Shown here: in pieces, positions 49,182 to 60,000 of the stretch
Layout: each line of letters starts with the position of its first letter
How positions within the stretch are numbered: position 1 is the stretch's first letter
NCBI RefSeq assembly: GCF_000710345.2
Contig: NZ_JHEL01000015.1
Span: 744,001-808,000, forward strand
From: Curtobacterium sp. S6
Lineage (GTDB): Bacteria; Actinomycetota; Actinomycetes; Actinomycetales; Micrococcaceae
Length of the DNA: 64,000 nt
Direction of reading: 5' to 3'
Notes under the pieces: model-generated
What the model was told of the DNA's origin: nothing
What the model saw: the letters and a program-made list of their open reading frames with translations, nothing else
Databases searched by the model: none
Made by a program: the position numbers and the translations under genes

Positions 49182-50957
49182 CTAAGCGCGCTGCCGGGGA
49201 ATGATGTCGTCCAGGAAGCGCGAGCGCTTCCGATGGGCCTTGCCGCCCGGGGTCCGGGACAGGGACCAGCTGAAGAAAATCCGCTCCCGTGCACGGGTAA
49301 TACCGACGTACAACAACCTGCGCTCTTCGTCGATCTCATCGCCCGTCTGAGCAAAACTGATCGGCATGAGCCCTTCGCTCAGCCCGCACAGGAACACCGC
49401 GTCCCATTCCAGGCCTTTCGCCGAGTGGAGGGACGCCAGGGTAACCCCGTTCATCACGGGCGCGTCCTGGTGGGCGATGCGCCGCGTGAGGTCTTCCACC
49501 AGCATCTCCAGGGTAAACGTGGCCTCCCCCGCACCATTCGACGCGGTGTGCGCCGCCTGGAGACGATCGGCCAGCGACACGAGCGCGGAGAGAGACTCCC
49601 ATTTGGAACGCACCGAACCCGTCGATGCCGGGGGCTGATCCTTATAGCCCAGGGAGGCCAGGCAATCCCGGACCACTTGAGGAGCCGGCTCGTCACCGGC
49701 CGCCCTGGCCGCCGAGCGGATCTGCAAGATGGCCTGCTTCACCTCGGGACGATTGAAGAACTTTTCGGTTCCGCGGAGTTGGTATCCGATGCCCGCATCG
49801 GTCAACGCCTGCTCGATCGCTTGCGACTGTCCGTTGGTGCGGAAGAGCACGGCAATATCGGCGGGAGCCACGCCATCGTGTGAGATGAGGTCCGCGATAT
49901 CTTCGGCGATGCCCGTCGCTTCCTGCTCGTCGTCGCCGTACTCGAACCATTCCGGCTCCGGCCCGGAAGGTCTCTGGGCGCGTAATTCGAGCGGAGCCGC
50001 CCATGCGCCCGGCGTCGCCCCTCGATCCGGCCGACGGGAGGTCAGCAAGCTGTTGGCGAGATGCACCACCTGTGGGGTCGAACGATAGTCCCGCACCAGG
50101 GTGATGACCTTGCCATCGGGGTGTCGACGCGGAAAATCCAGCAGGTGACGGGACGTTGCCCCCGTGAAGGAATAGATGGTTTGCGAAGCATCGCCGACCA
50201 CGCACAGCTCGTCACGGCCCCCGAGCCAGCAGTCCAATAGGCGCTGTTGCAGGGGTGAGACGTCTTGATATTCGTCCACGACGAAGTGCCGATATTGTTG
50301 CCTCACGGAGGCCGCCACGGCCTCGTCCTCCTCCAAGATGGCGACCGTGGCAAGGAGAACGTCCTCGAAATCGATGGCGTTGCGCTCGGTCTTGAGGTCC
50401 TCGTAGCCCCGCATGATGCGCGCCATGCCGGTCGGCGTGAATCCGGTGGGGAGCTCGCGATCCGCGAAATGTTCTTCCACGGTATCGGGGGTCAGCATCG
50501 AGACCTTCGCCCACTCGATATGGGAGGCGAGGTCGCGGAGCACGGCTCGGTCGGTCGTGAAGCGAAGCCTGGTGGCCGCCTCGGAGATGTATTGTGCCTT
50601 GCCGGACAGTAGCTGTGGCGGTGTTCCCCCGACGGCCTGCGGCCAGAAATACTGCAGCTGGCGCAACGCCGCCGCGTGAAAGGTGCGCGTTTGGACGCCC
50701 ACGGCACCCAAGGACCGCAGACGATTGCGCATCTCGTTGGCGGCCCGCGCCGTGAACGTCAACGCCAAGACACGCTGCCCCACGTACGCTCCCGAGGCGA
50801 TGCCGTAGGCGATGCGGTGGGTGATGGCCCGCGTCTTACCGGTCCCCGCCCCGGCAAGCACGCAGACCGGCCCCTGGAGGCTTGTGGCGACTTCGCGTTG
50901 TTCGGGGTCGAGCCCTTCCAGAATCTGATCCGGGTCAGGTGGGTTGCCGGTCGTCAC
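49182..50957 (-). CDS. uvrD2: ATP-dependent DNA helicase UvrD2, without HRDC domain
   Basis: UvrD2 is a 3'-5' SF1 helicase related to UvrD/Rep. Motif I is LAGAGTGKTRAITHRI, motif Ia TFTARAANEMRNRL, motif II VDEYQDVSPLQ, motif III GDASQTIYSFTG, motif IV region VRDYRSTPQVV, motif V SLHSAKGLEWDAVFL and motif VI LLYVGITRARERI. Mycobacterial UvrD2 continues with a tetracysteine segment and an HRDC domain; this one stops at IIPRQRA after about 591 residues, right after motif VI. GTG 50957 is chosen as start; the frame upstream overlaps nudC. It follows nudC by 17 nt, and both are probably one transcript. Confidence 0.9.
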   Translation of the reverse strand: MTTGNPPDPDQILEGLDPEQREVATSLQGPVCVLAGAGTGKTRAITHRIAYGIASGAYVGQRVLALTFTARAANEMRNRLRSLGAVGVQTRTFHAAALRQLQYFWPQAVGGTPPQLLSGKAQYISEAATRLRFTTDRAVLRDLASHIEWAKVSMLTPDTVEEHFADRELPTGFTPTGMARIMRGYEDLKTERNAIDFEDVLLATVAILEEDEAVAASVRQQYRHFVVDEYQDVSPLQQRLLDCWLGGRDELCVVGDASQTIYSFTGATSRHLLDFPRRHPDGKVITLVRDYRSTPQVVHLANSLLTSRRPDRGATPGAWAAPLELRAQRPSGPEPEWFEYGDDEQEATGIAEDIADLISHDGVAPADIAVLFRTNGQSQAIEQALTDAGIGYQLRGTEKFFNRPEVKQAILQIRSAARAAGDEPAPQVVRDCLASLGYKDQPPASTGSVRSKWESLSALVSLADRLQAAHTASNGAGEATFTLEMLVEDLTRRIAHQDAPVMNGVTLASLHSAKGLEWDAVFLCGLSEGLMPISFAQTGDEIDEERRLLYVGITRARERIFFSWSLSRTPGGKAHRKRSRFLDDIIPRQRA

Positions 50958-50974
50958 GAGCGATGGTTCGGTGC

Positions 50975-51985
50975 TCAGTTTTCGTTCGCCTCCTCGTGTC
51001 CGTTCGTGGATTTCGCTGGCCGGGCCGCGCGGTCTCGCTCTTGGGCGTCGTGCGCTTGGGGCCCGGACGGCAACGGCTCGCCGTACCAATGAGAGATCAG
51101 GTGATGCGCGATCGAGACGTCGTCGGGAAGCGTCACCGTTCCGGCAAGAATCTCGTCGCGAAGTTCGGTCCGGGTGAACCATCGAACCCTTCTGATCTCG
51201 GAGCCATCCGCCTCGGCAGAGCGTCTATCCACCGCCTGAGCGATAAACCCGACCATCAGGGATCTCGGAAAGGGCCACGGTTGCGATCCCAGGTACTGGG
51301 CCCGATCGACCTCGACGTGGGACTCCTCGTAGATCTCCCGGGCCACCGCCGCCTCAAGCGACTCCCCCGCCTCGACGAATCCCGCAAACGTCGAGTATCG
51401 ATCCGGTGGCCACGCGGCGGAATTGCCCAGGAGCAACCGGTCGACGCCGTTCTCATCGGTGTGCACCACGGCAGAGATCACGGCCGGGTCGGTTCGGGGA
51501 AAGATCTCTCGGCCTTCCGCGGTGCAGGTTTGCGACCAGCCACCGGCGTTGGTCGTCGTGGCCGATCCGCAGGCGGGGCAAAAAGCGTTGGCATCCTGCC
51601 AGTTCATCAGGGCGATGCCCATGCTCAGCCAGGTCGCCTCCTCGCGACCCAGCACGGGGGCCGCCTCCCGAAGACCGAGCCACCGCGTATCCGGCTGGTC
51701 GTTCCGGGCCTGTCCCTCGAGCCCCTCCGGCCACGGGTCGCCCGCTTGAAGGTCTTCCGGTTGTTGACGAGCGGAACGAGCGAGCAACAGGTGCCGTCCC
51801 TCGTCGTTCATTCCGAGATAGCCGACGACGTCGTGCGCGTCCTGCGGGGCTTCCCATACCAACCCCGCGCCACCGGCCCGGTCCCACGCGACACGCGCGG
51901 TTCTATCCTCGATCACCAGGACTCGCGTCGCCGGATCGCTCAGGGCTGAATCCATGGTCTCCCGCCGAGGTTGATCGTCGCTCAT
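50975..51985 (-). CDS. nudC: NAD+/NADH diphosphatase, NudC type
   Basis: NudC hydrolyses NADH and removes NAD caps from RNA. The zinc ribbon begins CPACGSATTTNAGGWSQTC (three Cys visible, the fourth position is Glu, as in related actinobacteria). The Nudix box is GFVEAGESLEAAVAREIYEE followed by SHVEV, with His where Gly is usual before the last hydrophobic residue. The family hallmark SQPWPFPRS is present. Predicted length from ATG 51985 is 336 residues. The gene precedes uvrD2, an arrangement shared with mycobacteria (Rv3199c-Rv3198c). Confidence 0.93.
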   Translation of the reverse strand: MSDDQPRRETMDSALSDPATRVLVIEDRTARVAWDRAGGAGLVWEAPQDAHDVVGYLGMNDEGRHLLLARSARQQPEDLQAGDPWPEGLEGQARNDQPDTRWLGLREAAPVLGREEATWLSMGIALMNWQDANAFCPACGSATTTNAGGWSQTCTAEGREIFPRTDPAVISAVVHTDENGVDRLLLGNSAAWPPDRYSTFAGFVEAGESLEAAVAREIYEESHVEVDRAQYLGSQPWPFPRSLMVGFIAQAVDRRSAEADGSEIRRVRWFTRTELRDEILAGTVTLPDDVSIAHHLISHWYGEPLPSGPQAHDAQERDRAARPAKSTNGHEEANEN

Positions 51986-52089
51986 CCGGCGGATCGGGGA
52001 GGTTCCCAGCAGCTGTCCACCGAGCGGTGGTGTGGGCTGTGTTACTAAACGAGGTGGCACGTGATCAGCTTGCTTCCATGTCTCTCTTG

Positions 52090-52095
52090 TACTCT
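52090..52095 (+). promoter_or_regulatory. -10 box of a probable leaderless phosphotransferase transcript
   Basis: TACTCT ends 6 nt before the GTG at 52102, with no ribosome binding site between. Confidence 0.55.
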
Positions 52096-52101
52096 GAACA
52101 G

Positions 52102-53385
52102 GTGAAATTAACACCGTTAACGTTAGCCGCTATGGCCTCGGCCGGAGTGCCGGGCCTCTTCCCCGTGGCCGCGTCACCGTACGAAGACGACAACCCGGAC
52201 TATACGTCCGCCGTGGTTGTCGATTCTGCGCGCCAGCGGTGGATAGTTCGGGCCCCGCAAAACCATGAAGCGAGCGTGCGTCTCGAGTCGGAGCACGTGA
52301 TTCTTCATTCCTTCTCTCCTGGGCTGCGCGCCCGTCTGCCGTTCCAGCTTCCCACCGTGGTCGGTTCGGCGACCAGCCAGGGGCTCCAGAGTTTCGTCTA
52401 TCCCGAGGTTCCGGGAGAAGTACTAGACATCGAGGAGCTCGCACGGCGCTCCCACGTGGTCACGCCGGAGCGAGATCCTCTGGCAACTCAGCTGGGCAAG
52501 GTCATCGCCACGATCCACACGCTGCCCGCCGAGCTGGTCCAGGATGCAGATCTTCCGATGTACTCCCACGAACAGTGCCGCAAACGCATGCTCTCCGAAT
52601 TGGACCGCGCGGCGAGCACGGGGAAGGTTCCGTCGGCCCTCCTGCGCCGCTGGGAAGCCTGGCTCGAAGACGAAAGCATGTGGCAATTCCGGCCGACCGT
52701 CGTGCACGGAGACCTGACGGAAGACAACCTCGTGTTGGACGGCACCAGGCTTTCGGCGGTGCGCGGTTGGCACGATCTTCACGTTGGAGACCCTTCCCTC
52801 GACTTCTCGTGGCTCATGAGTTGCCCCGACCAGGAGTTCGCGGACGCGATCATCGAGGTGTACTCGGTGCAACTTCCGCATGCCCCCGACCGGTATCTTC
52901 TGCGACGGGCATACCTCCACGCGGAGTTCGCGATTGCCCAGTGGCTGGTGCGTGCCCACGAGCGGCAAGAGCGCGAAACCGTCCGCGAGGCAGTGGCCAT
53001 GTTGGAGACCCTCGAAGAAGATTTGCGTGCTGCCGGTGCGATCGCCTCGCCTGGCACGCACTCGGTCCCCACCAAGGATCCCTCAGCCGCGACGCCAACG
53101 ACCACGCGGACCTCGGACACGCCCGGCGGGTCGACGGTTGCCGGGCCCGGGGCCTCGACCGCGCGCGGTTTCGCGGATCGCTCGGCCGGACCCCAGGCCC
53201 CCCAGGGACGGGGCGACGCCGATACCGATGTCACCACGGATCTTTCGCCCCGCGGTGACAGCCACCCGGCCGGAGGATCGCCCTCCGGGGCAGGCTCGAC
53301 GCGAGCTGCGTCCGGCTCGGCGGACGACGATACCGCGCATCCGGTCCCGATGTCGGGGCACTACCGCCAGGACGGCCGCCGGTAA
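52102..53385 (+). CDS. Aminoglycoside/macrolide phosphotransferase-like kinase with disordered tail
   Basis: The protein kinase-like fold of the APH/MPH group is seen from residue 20 to about 315: the N-lobe has YTSAVVVDSARQRWIVRAP, and the catalytic loop is VVHGDLTEDNLVLD. The following metal-site region reads VRGWHDLHVGDPSLDFSWL; the usual IDW is replaced by RGW, although GDP-x-x-D remains. The last 110 residues are Ser/Thr/Pro/Gly-rich and probably disordered. Start GTG 52102 lies 6 nt behind TACTCT; ATG 52078 is in the same frame. Substrate is unknown: a resistance role is not supported, since the gene is a conserved neighbour of nudC and adnAB in related genera. Its stop abuts adnB exactly. 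Confidence 0.82.
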   Translation: MKLTPLTLAAMASAGVPGLFPVAASPYEDDNPDYTSAVVVDSARQRWIVRAPQNHEASVRLESEHVILHSFSPGLRARLPFQLPTVVGSATSQGLQSFVYPEVPGEVLDIEELARRSHVVTPERDPLATQLGKVIATIHTLPAELVQDADLPMYSHEQCRKRMLSELDRAASTGKVPSALLRRWEAWLEDESMWQFRPTVVHGDLTEDNLVLDGTRLSAVRGWHDLHVGDPSLDFSWLMSCPDQEFADAIIEVYSVQLPHAPDRYLLRRAYLHAEFAIAQWLVRAHERQERETVREAVAMLETLEEDLRAAGAIASPGTHSVPTKDPSAATPTTTRTSDTPGGSTVAGPGASTARGFADRSAGPQAPQGRGDADTDVTTDLSPRGDSHPAGGSPSGAGSTRAASGSADDDTAHPVPMSGHYRQDGRR

Positions 53386-56300
53386 TTAGGATTCGGCACG
53401 CTTCAGCCGGTCAAGAATCCGCACCAGCTCGTCCTCCCCCGCGATATCGGGCGGAACCACGGTACGTCCGTGGGCCACGTAGAAAAACGAGGCGGATACG
53501 CGAGCCGGGTCTATTCCATGAAGTTTGGAGAAACCCAACCGGTACACGGCCAGCTGCACGGCTTTATGCCGCAGCTCGGCACCATAGGGCACCTTGCCGG
53601 TCTTCCAATCGACAAGTTCCCAACGGGCTTCCCCGTGCTCGTCCTCCTGCCGGAAGACGGCGTCGATCCTGCCGCGAACCGTGAACCCACCAACAGGCGT
53701 CTCGATCGGATACTCCACGGCCCACGGCTGTCGGTCATACCAACCGCTGGCCCGAAACCGTTCCTTGAGTTCGCTCAGGTCAGATTCGCTCGTTTCGTCG
53801 TCTTCCTCCGCGGAAGACTCCCCGAGGTCGAGCATTCCCGAGGAACCATAATGCTCCTCGATCCATTCGTGGAATCGCGTTCCTGAACGTGCCGTGGTTT
53901 CCGGGCGCCGCGGCATCGGGCGCTCCAATTGATCCAGGACTCGATCCGGGTCCTGGGCCAGCCCCACCAAGAGGGACGCGCTGACGTGCTGAGGCACTGC
54001 CCCCGGGGATTGTTCGTTGTCCCGGGCCCGATACATCGCCAGCAACAGGCTGGTTTCTTCGTCCCAGTCCTCGGCGGCGGCCCGGTCGTCTTCCGTCAGC
54101 GTCGACGACGAGGTGTTTTCGTCGGGTCCACCGCTCAGCCACGACAGGACCTGATCCGCCGCCCGCTGGACGTCCCGCCGACGCGTGGCAACGGGGCCCG
54201 GATCCAGGATCCCCTCGCCATGATCCTCGGTCATCGTCAAGGCGTTGAGCTCCTCGTCCGAGGCCCATTCGCTGACATAAGGACGAGATAACGGATCAAA
54301 GGGCCAGAGAGCGGCATAGATGCGCCCGCTCTGAGGGTTCTTGTCCGAGGCATCCGGCTCATCGACCTCGGCCAGGGACTCGTGCGGCACGCCCTGTGCG
54401 GAGTCTCCGCCAGTGACTTCGAGAAGGAACCGCGATGGCGCCGACGGCTTGGCCTTGGTTCCGGACCACCGGCTCGAGCTCAACATGACAACATCCCTCG
54501 CCCTGGTGACCGCCACGTAAGCGAGACGCCGTTCCTCGGCCACGGTGCGCTCTAGGTTGTGTTCCGCAAAACGCCGACCAGCTTCCTCGAGCTCTTGGGT
54601 CGATTCGGCGGACAGATCCAAGACCGGTAGATATCCGGCGTCCCCCCTGAGGCTCCAGGGTAGGGCGCCTGCCGTGGAGAACCAGGTATCGGCCGTGTGC
54701 GACGGGAACCCGCCCTCCACCATTCCTTGAACGTAGACCTCATCCCATTCCAAGCCTTTCGAACCGTGGACGGTCACGATCTGGACCGCCGAGGTGTCTC
54801 CGACCCCGACGGGTAGCGGCAGGCCCGACTCTTCGGCGACGGCAGCCTCGAGCCAGGCGAGGAATGCCGTGACGCCCGTGGCCGACGACGTCACCGTATA
54901 CCGGTGCTCCATCGCTTCCGGAAGGACAAGGTCCTCTCCGCCCTCGGCAGAGCTTGCCTGGGCACCGACGTCGAGGCTTGCGGCCAGGCGGGGTGCCGTG
55001 GCGCAATAATCGGCGACGGCCTCGTAGAACGCGTCCAGATTGGCGCGGGCCTGATGGTAATCCGCACCGGGCTTGGAGGTCAGCTCGATGTCCACCAGGG
55101 TGACCCTCTCAATGTGATGCACCAGCGACGTGAGGTCCTCGCCGAGATAGCCCCGCAATTCCTCCAGCTCGGCCTGCAGACGTGAGAGCCGGCCTCGGGC
55201 CGTCTCGGAGAGGCCACGCCCGGCGGCAGAGGTCCAGCCCTCGGGTGGTAGCGTCTCCAGGGCTTCGATCAAACTCGAACCATCGCTGGCGTCTCCACCC
55301 GCCTTCAGGAGCTCTTCCAACCGTTTGCTCGCCTCAACGGACGACTCTTCGGAGCTCCCGCTCCCCTGGAGCCCTTCCTCTCCCGGCGCCTGTCCTTCCG
55401 GGGTAGACAAGTCCTCCTGGATGCCTTGGCGCACCGCACGTTCGCGGCGACGCGCCAGGAACCGGGCCCAGTCGTGGAGCGCCATCGCGTCCTTGGGACC
55501 GATCCGCCAGCGGGCCCCGGCGAGGAGTCTCATGAGCGCGTCGGAACGGCTCGGGTCCGCCAGGACGCGTAGGGTCGCCAACACGTCGGTGACCTCGGGC
55601 GTCTCGACGAGTCCGCCGAGACCAACGAGATGATAAGGAATCCCTTGTCTCTCGCACTCGGTACGTACGGTCTCCATGTGACGGCGCGCCCGGCACAAGA
55701 CGGCCGCGGTCGGAAGATCAACTCCGCGGCGGTCCGCATCGTCCCGATGGGACTTGATGGTTTCGACGATGGCTTCCGCCTCCGCCTGGTCGGTCTCCCA
55801 TATCCCCGTCACAACCCTGCCGTCTGGCGCTTCCGGCCGGGGGCGAAGGTCAGGGACCGACATCGTGGGTTCGGATCTGACCCATTCCCCCTTGACCGTC
55901 AGCGGTCGGGCGATCTCGTTGGCCGCGTCGAGAATCCCCGTACCGTTGCGCCAAGCGACCGACAGGTACGAAGCCTCGGGGTGATCCGAGGGAAAGTACC
56001 GGTAGAAATCGTAGAGCTGACCTTCGGAGGCGCCCCGGAAGCCGTAGATGGACTGCTTCGGATCGCCCACGGCCATGACGCTGTGACCCCCGCCAAAAAT
56101 GCTGGAAAAGAGCACCATCTGCGCGTGCGAGGTGTCCTGAAATTCGTCGAGCAGAACGACTCGGTACAGCTGCCTTTGTTCCTCGCCTAACGCATCGATG
56201 CGGCGGGCCATCGTGGCCGCGTAAGCGAGAAGGTCACCGAAGTCCATGACCTGCATGGCTTCCTTGACGCGTCGATAGCGCTCCGTCAGGCGCGCCACGA

Positions 56301-57009
56301 GCAATTTGTGGTCCAGCTTCTCGACGAGGGTCGAGCGGAGCTTTTCTTCCTTCTTCAGCTGTTTCGGATGGGTATTGGGCATCCGTCGGAGCCTGACGAG
56401 CTCGGCCTCGCAGTATGCCTCGACCTCTGATGGAGTCTTCAGGTGTTCAGCGCACTCACCGGACATTTGGATGACGGCTTTGACGAGGGTAGAGGCCGCC
56501 GGGACCTGAGCGGGAAGCTCGCCATCCCAATTCTCGACGATTTGCGCGGCCAGCTGATAACACTGGGCCTGCCCGAGTTGAGTGGCGTCCTTTTCCACCC
56601 CGATGCGCAGCCCATAATCAGACACGAGGGACTTGGCGTAGGAGTGATAGGTGCTCACCACGGGGTCCAGCACCGGTTCGTCGGCATCCGAGTCCGGCTC
56701 GTACAGCCCCGCTTCTCTCAATGCCGCCAAGCGTTGGGTCATGCGGTGCCGGAGTTCTGCCGCTGCCTTTTTGGTAAACGTCACGCCGAGGACCTCGTCG
56801 GGGCGAACAATCCCGTTGACGACGAGCCACACGACTCGATCCACCATGGTCGCGGTCTTGCCGGATCCTGCCCCGGCAATGATGAGTCGCGGCGACAGGT
56901 CCGAGCTGATGATTTCCGACTGCTCCTGGGTGGGAAGCGGTTTCCCGAGCGCTCGGGCGATATCCTCGGGGCTATAGCGCGAGGTATCGGCGGTCTTCTG
57001 ATCGTTCAC
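53386..57009 (-). CDS. adnB: Helicase-nuclease AdnB subunit
   Basis: AdnB is the leading motor of AdnAB, the actinobacterial double-strand-break resection machine. The N-terminal UvrD-like motor has LIIAGAGSGKTATMVDRV (P-loop), VLGVTFTKKAAAEL, VVLLDEFQDTSHAQ, VGDPKQSIYGFRGASE and TVHGSKGLEWDEVYVQG. The C-terminal RecB-like nuclease is marked by GRIDAVF and LVDWKTGKVPY, followed by QLAVYRLGFSK. Start GTG 57009 overlaps the adnA stop in a GTGA, so adnA and adnB are translated together; the open frame to 57066 lies inside adnA. The predicted 1207 residues and the order match Rv3201c. Confidence 0.93.
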   Translation of the reverse strand: MNDQKTADTSRYSPEDIARALGKPLPTQEQSEIISSDLSPRLIIAGAGSGKTATMVDRVVWLVVNGIVRPDEVLGVTFTKKAAAELRHRMTQRLAALREAGLYEPDSDADEPVLDPVVSTYHSYAKSLVSDYGLRIGVEKDATQLGQAQCYQLAAQIVENWDGELPAQVPAASTLVKAVIQMSGECAEHLKTPSEVEAYCEAELVRLRRMPNTHPKQLKKEEKLRSTLVEKLDHKLLVARLTERYRRVKEAMQVMDFGDLLAYAATMARRIDALGEEQRQLYRVVLLDEFQDTSHAQMVLFSSIFGGGHSVMAVGDPKQSIYGFRGASEGQLYDFYRYFPSDHPEASYLSVAWRNGTGILDAANEIARPLTVKGEWVRSEPTMSVPDLRPRPEAPDGRVVTGIWETDQAEAEAIVETIKSHRDDADRRGVDLPTAAVLCRARRHMETVRTECERQGIPYHLVGLGGLVETPEVTDVLATLRVLADPSRSDALMRLLAGARWRIGPKDAMALHDWARFLARRRERAVRQGIQEDLSTPEGQAPGEEGLQGSGSSEESSVEASKRLEELLKAGGDASDGSSLIEALETLPPEGWTSAAGRGLSETARGRLSRLQAELEELRGYLGEDLTSLVHHIERVTLVDIELTSKPGADYHQARANLDAFYEAVADYCATAPRLAASLDVGAQASSAEGGEDLVLPEAMEHRYTVTSSATGVTAFLAWLEAAVAEESGLPLPVGVGDTSAVQIVTVHGSKGLEWDEVYVQGMVEGGFPSHTADTWFSTAGALPWSLRGDAGYLPVLDLSAESTQELEEAGRRFAEHNLERTVAEERRLAYVAVTRARDVVMLSSSRWSGTKAKPSAPSRFLLEVTGGDSAQGVPHESLAEVDEPDASDKNPQSGRIYAALWPFDPLSRPYVSEWASDEELNALTMTEDHGEGILDPGPVATRRRDVQRAADQVLSWLSGGPDENTSSSTLTEDDRAAAEDWDEETSLLLAMYRARDNEQSPGAVPQHVSASLLVGLAQDPDRVLDQLERPMPRRPETTARSGTRFHEWIEEHYGSSGMLDLGESSAEEDDETSESDLSELKERFRASGWYDRQPWAVEYPIETPVGGFTVRGRIDAVFRQEDEHGEARWELVDWKTGKVPYGAELRHKAVQLAVYRLGFSKLHGIDPARVSASFFYVAHGRTVVPPDIAGEDELVRILDRLKRAES

Positions 57010-60000
57010 GGTTGGGTAACCTGCCTTCCTGCAGAACACAACGGGCAAATTTCGGGAAGCCTGCACCCGAAGGAAAATGCTCCCGAGGAAGCGTCATCGT
57101 GGCGAGCCTGGAAGCGCGAGTGCGCAATGAGCTCTGCGCACCGCTGAACCAGCTCGACCGCCCAGGAATCCTCTGGGCCTAACGGCTCCTGGTCTTGGAC
57201 TCCGTAGCTTTTGGTCGATGTGCCGAGCTGGACCAAGGCGGCACCGCCCGACAATTGGGTCAGCGCGGCACCGTCCAACTCGTAGGTCTGCGGCTCCCCC
57301 TCATCCGCGAACATCCTGGGGCCTACCCCGGCGTCGAGAGCGACCTGGTAGGCGGCCAGCTGAGGGTGGCGCTCCAGGTCTTTACGCGGCGGCGCGGACT
57401 TTCCGGTTTTCAGATCGATGACCACGTACCGACCGAGTTCGTCGATTTCGAGACGGTCGACGCGTCCGGTCAGCAGGGCATCACGCGCGGGACCCGGAAC
57501 CAGCACTTGGAAGGCTCCTTCGACGCCGACCAAGCTCCGACCAAAGGTGAGACGGACGTCGACCGCGTACGCCGCAAATTTTTCCAGCATGCGCACCGCA
57601 CGGTCGTAGAGGATGTCGGTTTCCCACGTCGCGGGGAGGCCGAGCATCGAGAATCGCCGATCGAGTTCGGCCTTCAGTTCGTGGCTCGGCGCCTCCGGAA
57701 GGTCTTGGGCAATGTCGTGGATCAAGGTTCCCAAGGAACGTGACATATCGGTGGCCGCCTCGGCTCCCGATGCGCTGACGAACCAATCCAACGGAGACGA
57801 AGCGATGGACTGCAGGCGAGAAGGAGACAGGGTAATCGGTGCGTCGTCGCTCCAGGGCGTCTCCTCGGAGGATAACGGCAACAGCCCCCACCAGTCTCGC
57901 GGGTGAGCTCCGGGGATGGCTGGCTCGCCCGAATCCGTGGTTTCCCCCGCGATGCGGGCCAGCTGCCGGGCGGCCTCCGAGGCTCGAGCGGGGTGGTCGG
58001 TGGACTGAGCCCAGCGGCGCAGTTCCGCGATGAGGCTGCGCATGGTCATGGGACGACGCACGTGGATAGGTTGGCGATCTAACATTCCGACCGGATCCAA
58101 CACGTCGAGAAATTCGCTGGGCTCGTCTTCTTCATTCGACACAGCGCTGACGACCAGCCGGGAGCGGCTCCGGCTGATGGCCGTGGCGAACATGCGTAGC
58201 TCGTCGTATCGAGTCTCTCTCAGGCGGGTTCTCCGGTTCATTCGTTGAGCCTGTTCAGCGCCGAGAAGCACCACATCGGCGAGCTCCGTGGTGCCGAGCA
58301 GGCCGCCGCGAAGGGTCGTGTTGGGCCAGGAGCCCTGCTGCACCGACGCCACGTGGACCCAGTCCCACTCTCGGCCCGCCGCTGAAGCAGGGGTCGCCAA
58401 GGAAACCGCCGATCGCCCGCTGGACCGGGGAGCGAGGGTATCCATGGGCAGGTCCTGGCTGTCGATATATTCCAGGAATTCGCGAGCTCCGGCACCCGGT
58501 TGCTGGTCCACGAAACGCTCCGCTGCTTCGAACAACCCCATGATGGCGTCCAGGTCCCTATTGGCGCGCTGTGCCGCCGGGCCCGAGCCCATGGCCGTGC
58601 TGCGCCAGGCCTGGGCGAGACCGCTCGCTTCCCAGAGGGCCCACAGCACGGACTCGGCGCTGGATCCGGTTTCTTCCAACGCTCTCCGGCCGGCCGACAG
58701 AACTCGGCGAACGCGGTCCAGGGGGTCTCCCCCGGAGGCCGCGGACCCGCCGGCTCCGGACCCCGTGCGGCCGGCGGGCTCGACGGGTTCTGCGTGCCCA
58801 TTCAGCGCCTCGACGATCAATTCATCGCTCGATCGGTGGCCTCCACGACGAAGTTCTTCGGCCCGAAGCGTCTGGCGAATACGGCGGACCCGGTTGGGGC
58901 TCGCCCCGCCCAACCGCGAGGTCAGCAGCGCAAGGGCACGCGATATGTCCGCTCCGCCGCGATCACCGCTCGCGAGCCACAGCGCGTCGAGGAACGGCCG
59001 CACCGCGGGTTCCTCCCTCAAGGGGACTTCGGCGACGGGAACCGTCACCGGAATTCCATCGGCCTCCAGATGCCGCTTGATCCGTGCCAAGGAGGCACCG
59101 TCCCGGACGATCACCGCCATGTCCTCTAGCTGCCGGCCCCCGCGAACGTGCTCCTCCAGGATCCCCTGGGAGATCAGGCGCAACTCGTGCTGGGAGCTGG
59201 GGGTCAGGACGATATTGACCTCCGCGTGCGCCTCACGCTCCCTGACGGCCCGTGCGGGCGGAAGCAAGCGGTGGTGCCTCGCGTGCGCCACGACCGGAAT
59301 TCTTTCCCCGACGCGGCGCACGGCATCCGCAATGACCGGCGGCATGCGATGCTGTCCCGTCGCTTGTCGCACGTCGATGCCCCGATAAGCGACCAAACCG
59401 TCCCCGAGGTTCGACAGGATCTCGGGACGCGCCCCGCGGAACCCCTGAACCACGGTGTCCGTGCACGCCGTCATCATGAGTTCCGGCGGGCGAACGGACG
59501 AAGGGGCCGTGAGGGCCTGGAGGAGTCTCAGAATCGCGGGGGTGGTCTCCTGAAGGTCGTCGATCAGGATGAGTTTCAGGCGCTCGTGCTCGAGCCGGAC
59601 GAATTCGGGGTGGGACTCCACGAAGGATGCCGCCTCGTGGATGAGGGCCGAAGGGTCGAAGGCCTGAGGCATGCGCAATCGACGCAATTGGTCGTATTCG
59701 ACCCGGAAGTCTGCCGCGGCCACCCACTCGGGGTGGCCCAGACGCTTCCCCAGCTCACGAACATGCTCGGATGACAGATTGAACTCCGCGCAACGGTCCA
59801 GGAATTCCCGGATCTCCCGACGAAACCCCCTGGTGCCGATAGCCTCGTGGAGATCGTGGGGCCAGGCGGGAGGAGCGCCGAGCCCCCTGGCGTGGGCCTC
59901 GAGCATCTCACCGATGAGGACGTCCTGTTCGGGCCCCGCGAGCAGACGGGGCTCGGCCATGACGCCCGGAAGAAGACCTTGCGTGTGAGCGCGACGGAGG

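Noticed and set aside
52102-53385. Antibiotic resistance kinase
   Set aside because: The APH-like fold is there, but the gene is in a conserved repair neighbourhood with normal composition, and the metal site is altered; nothing points to drug modification.
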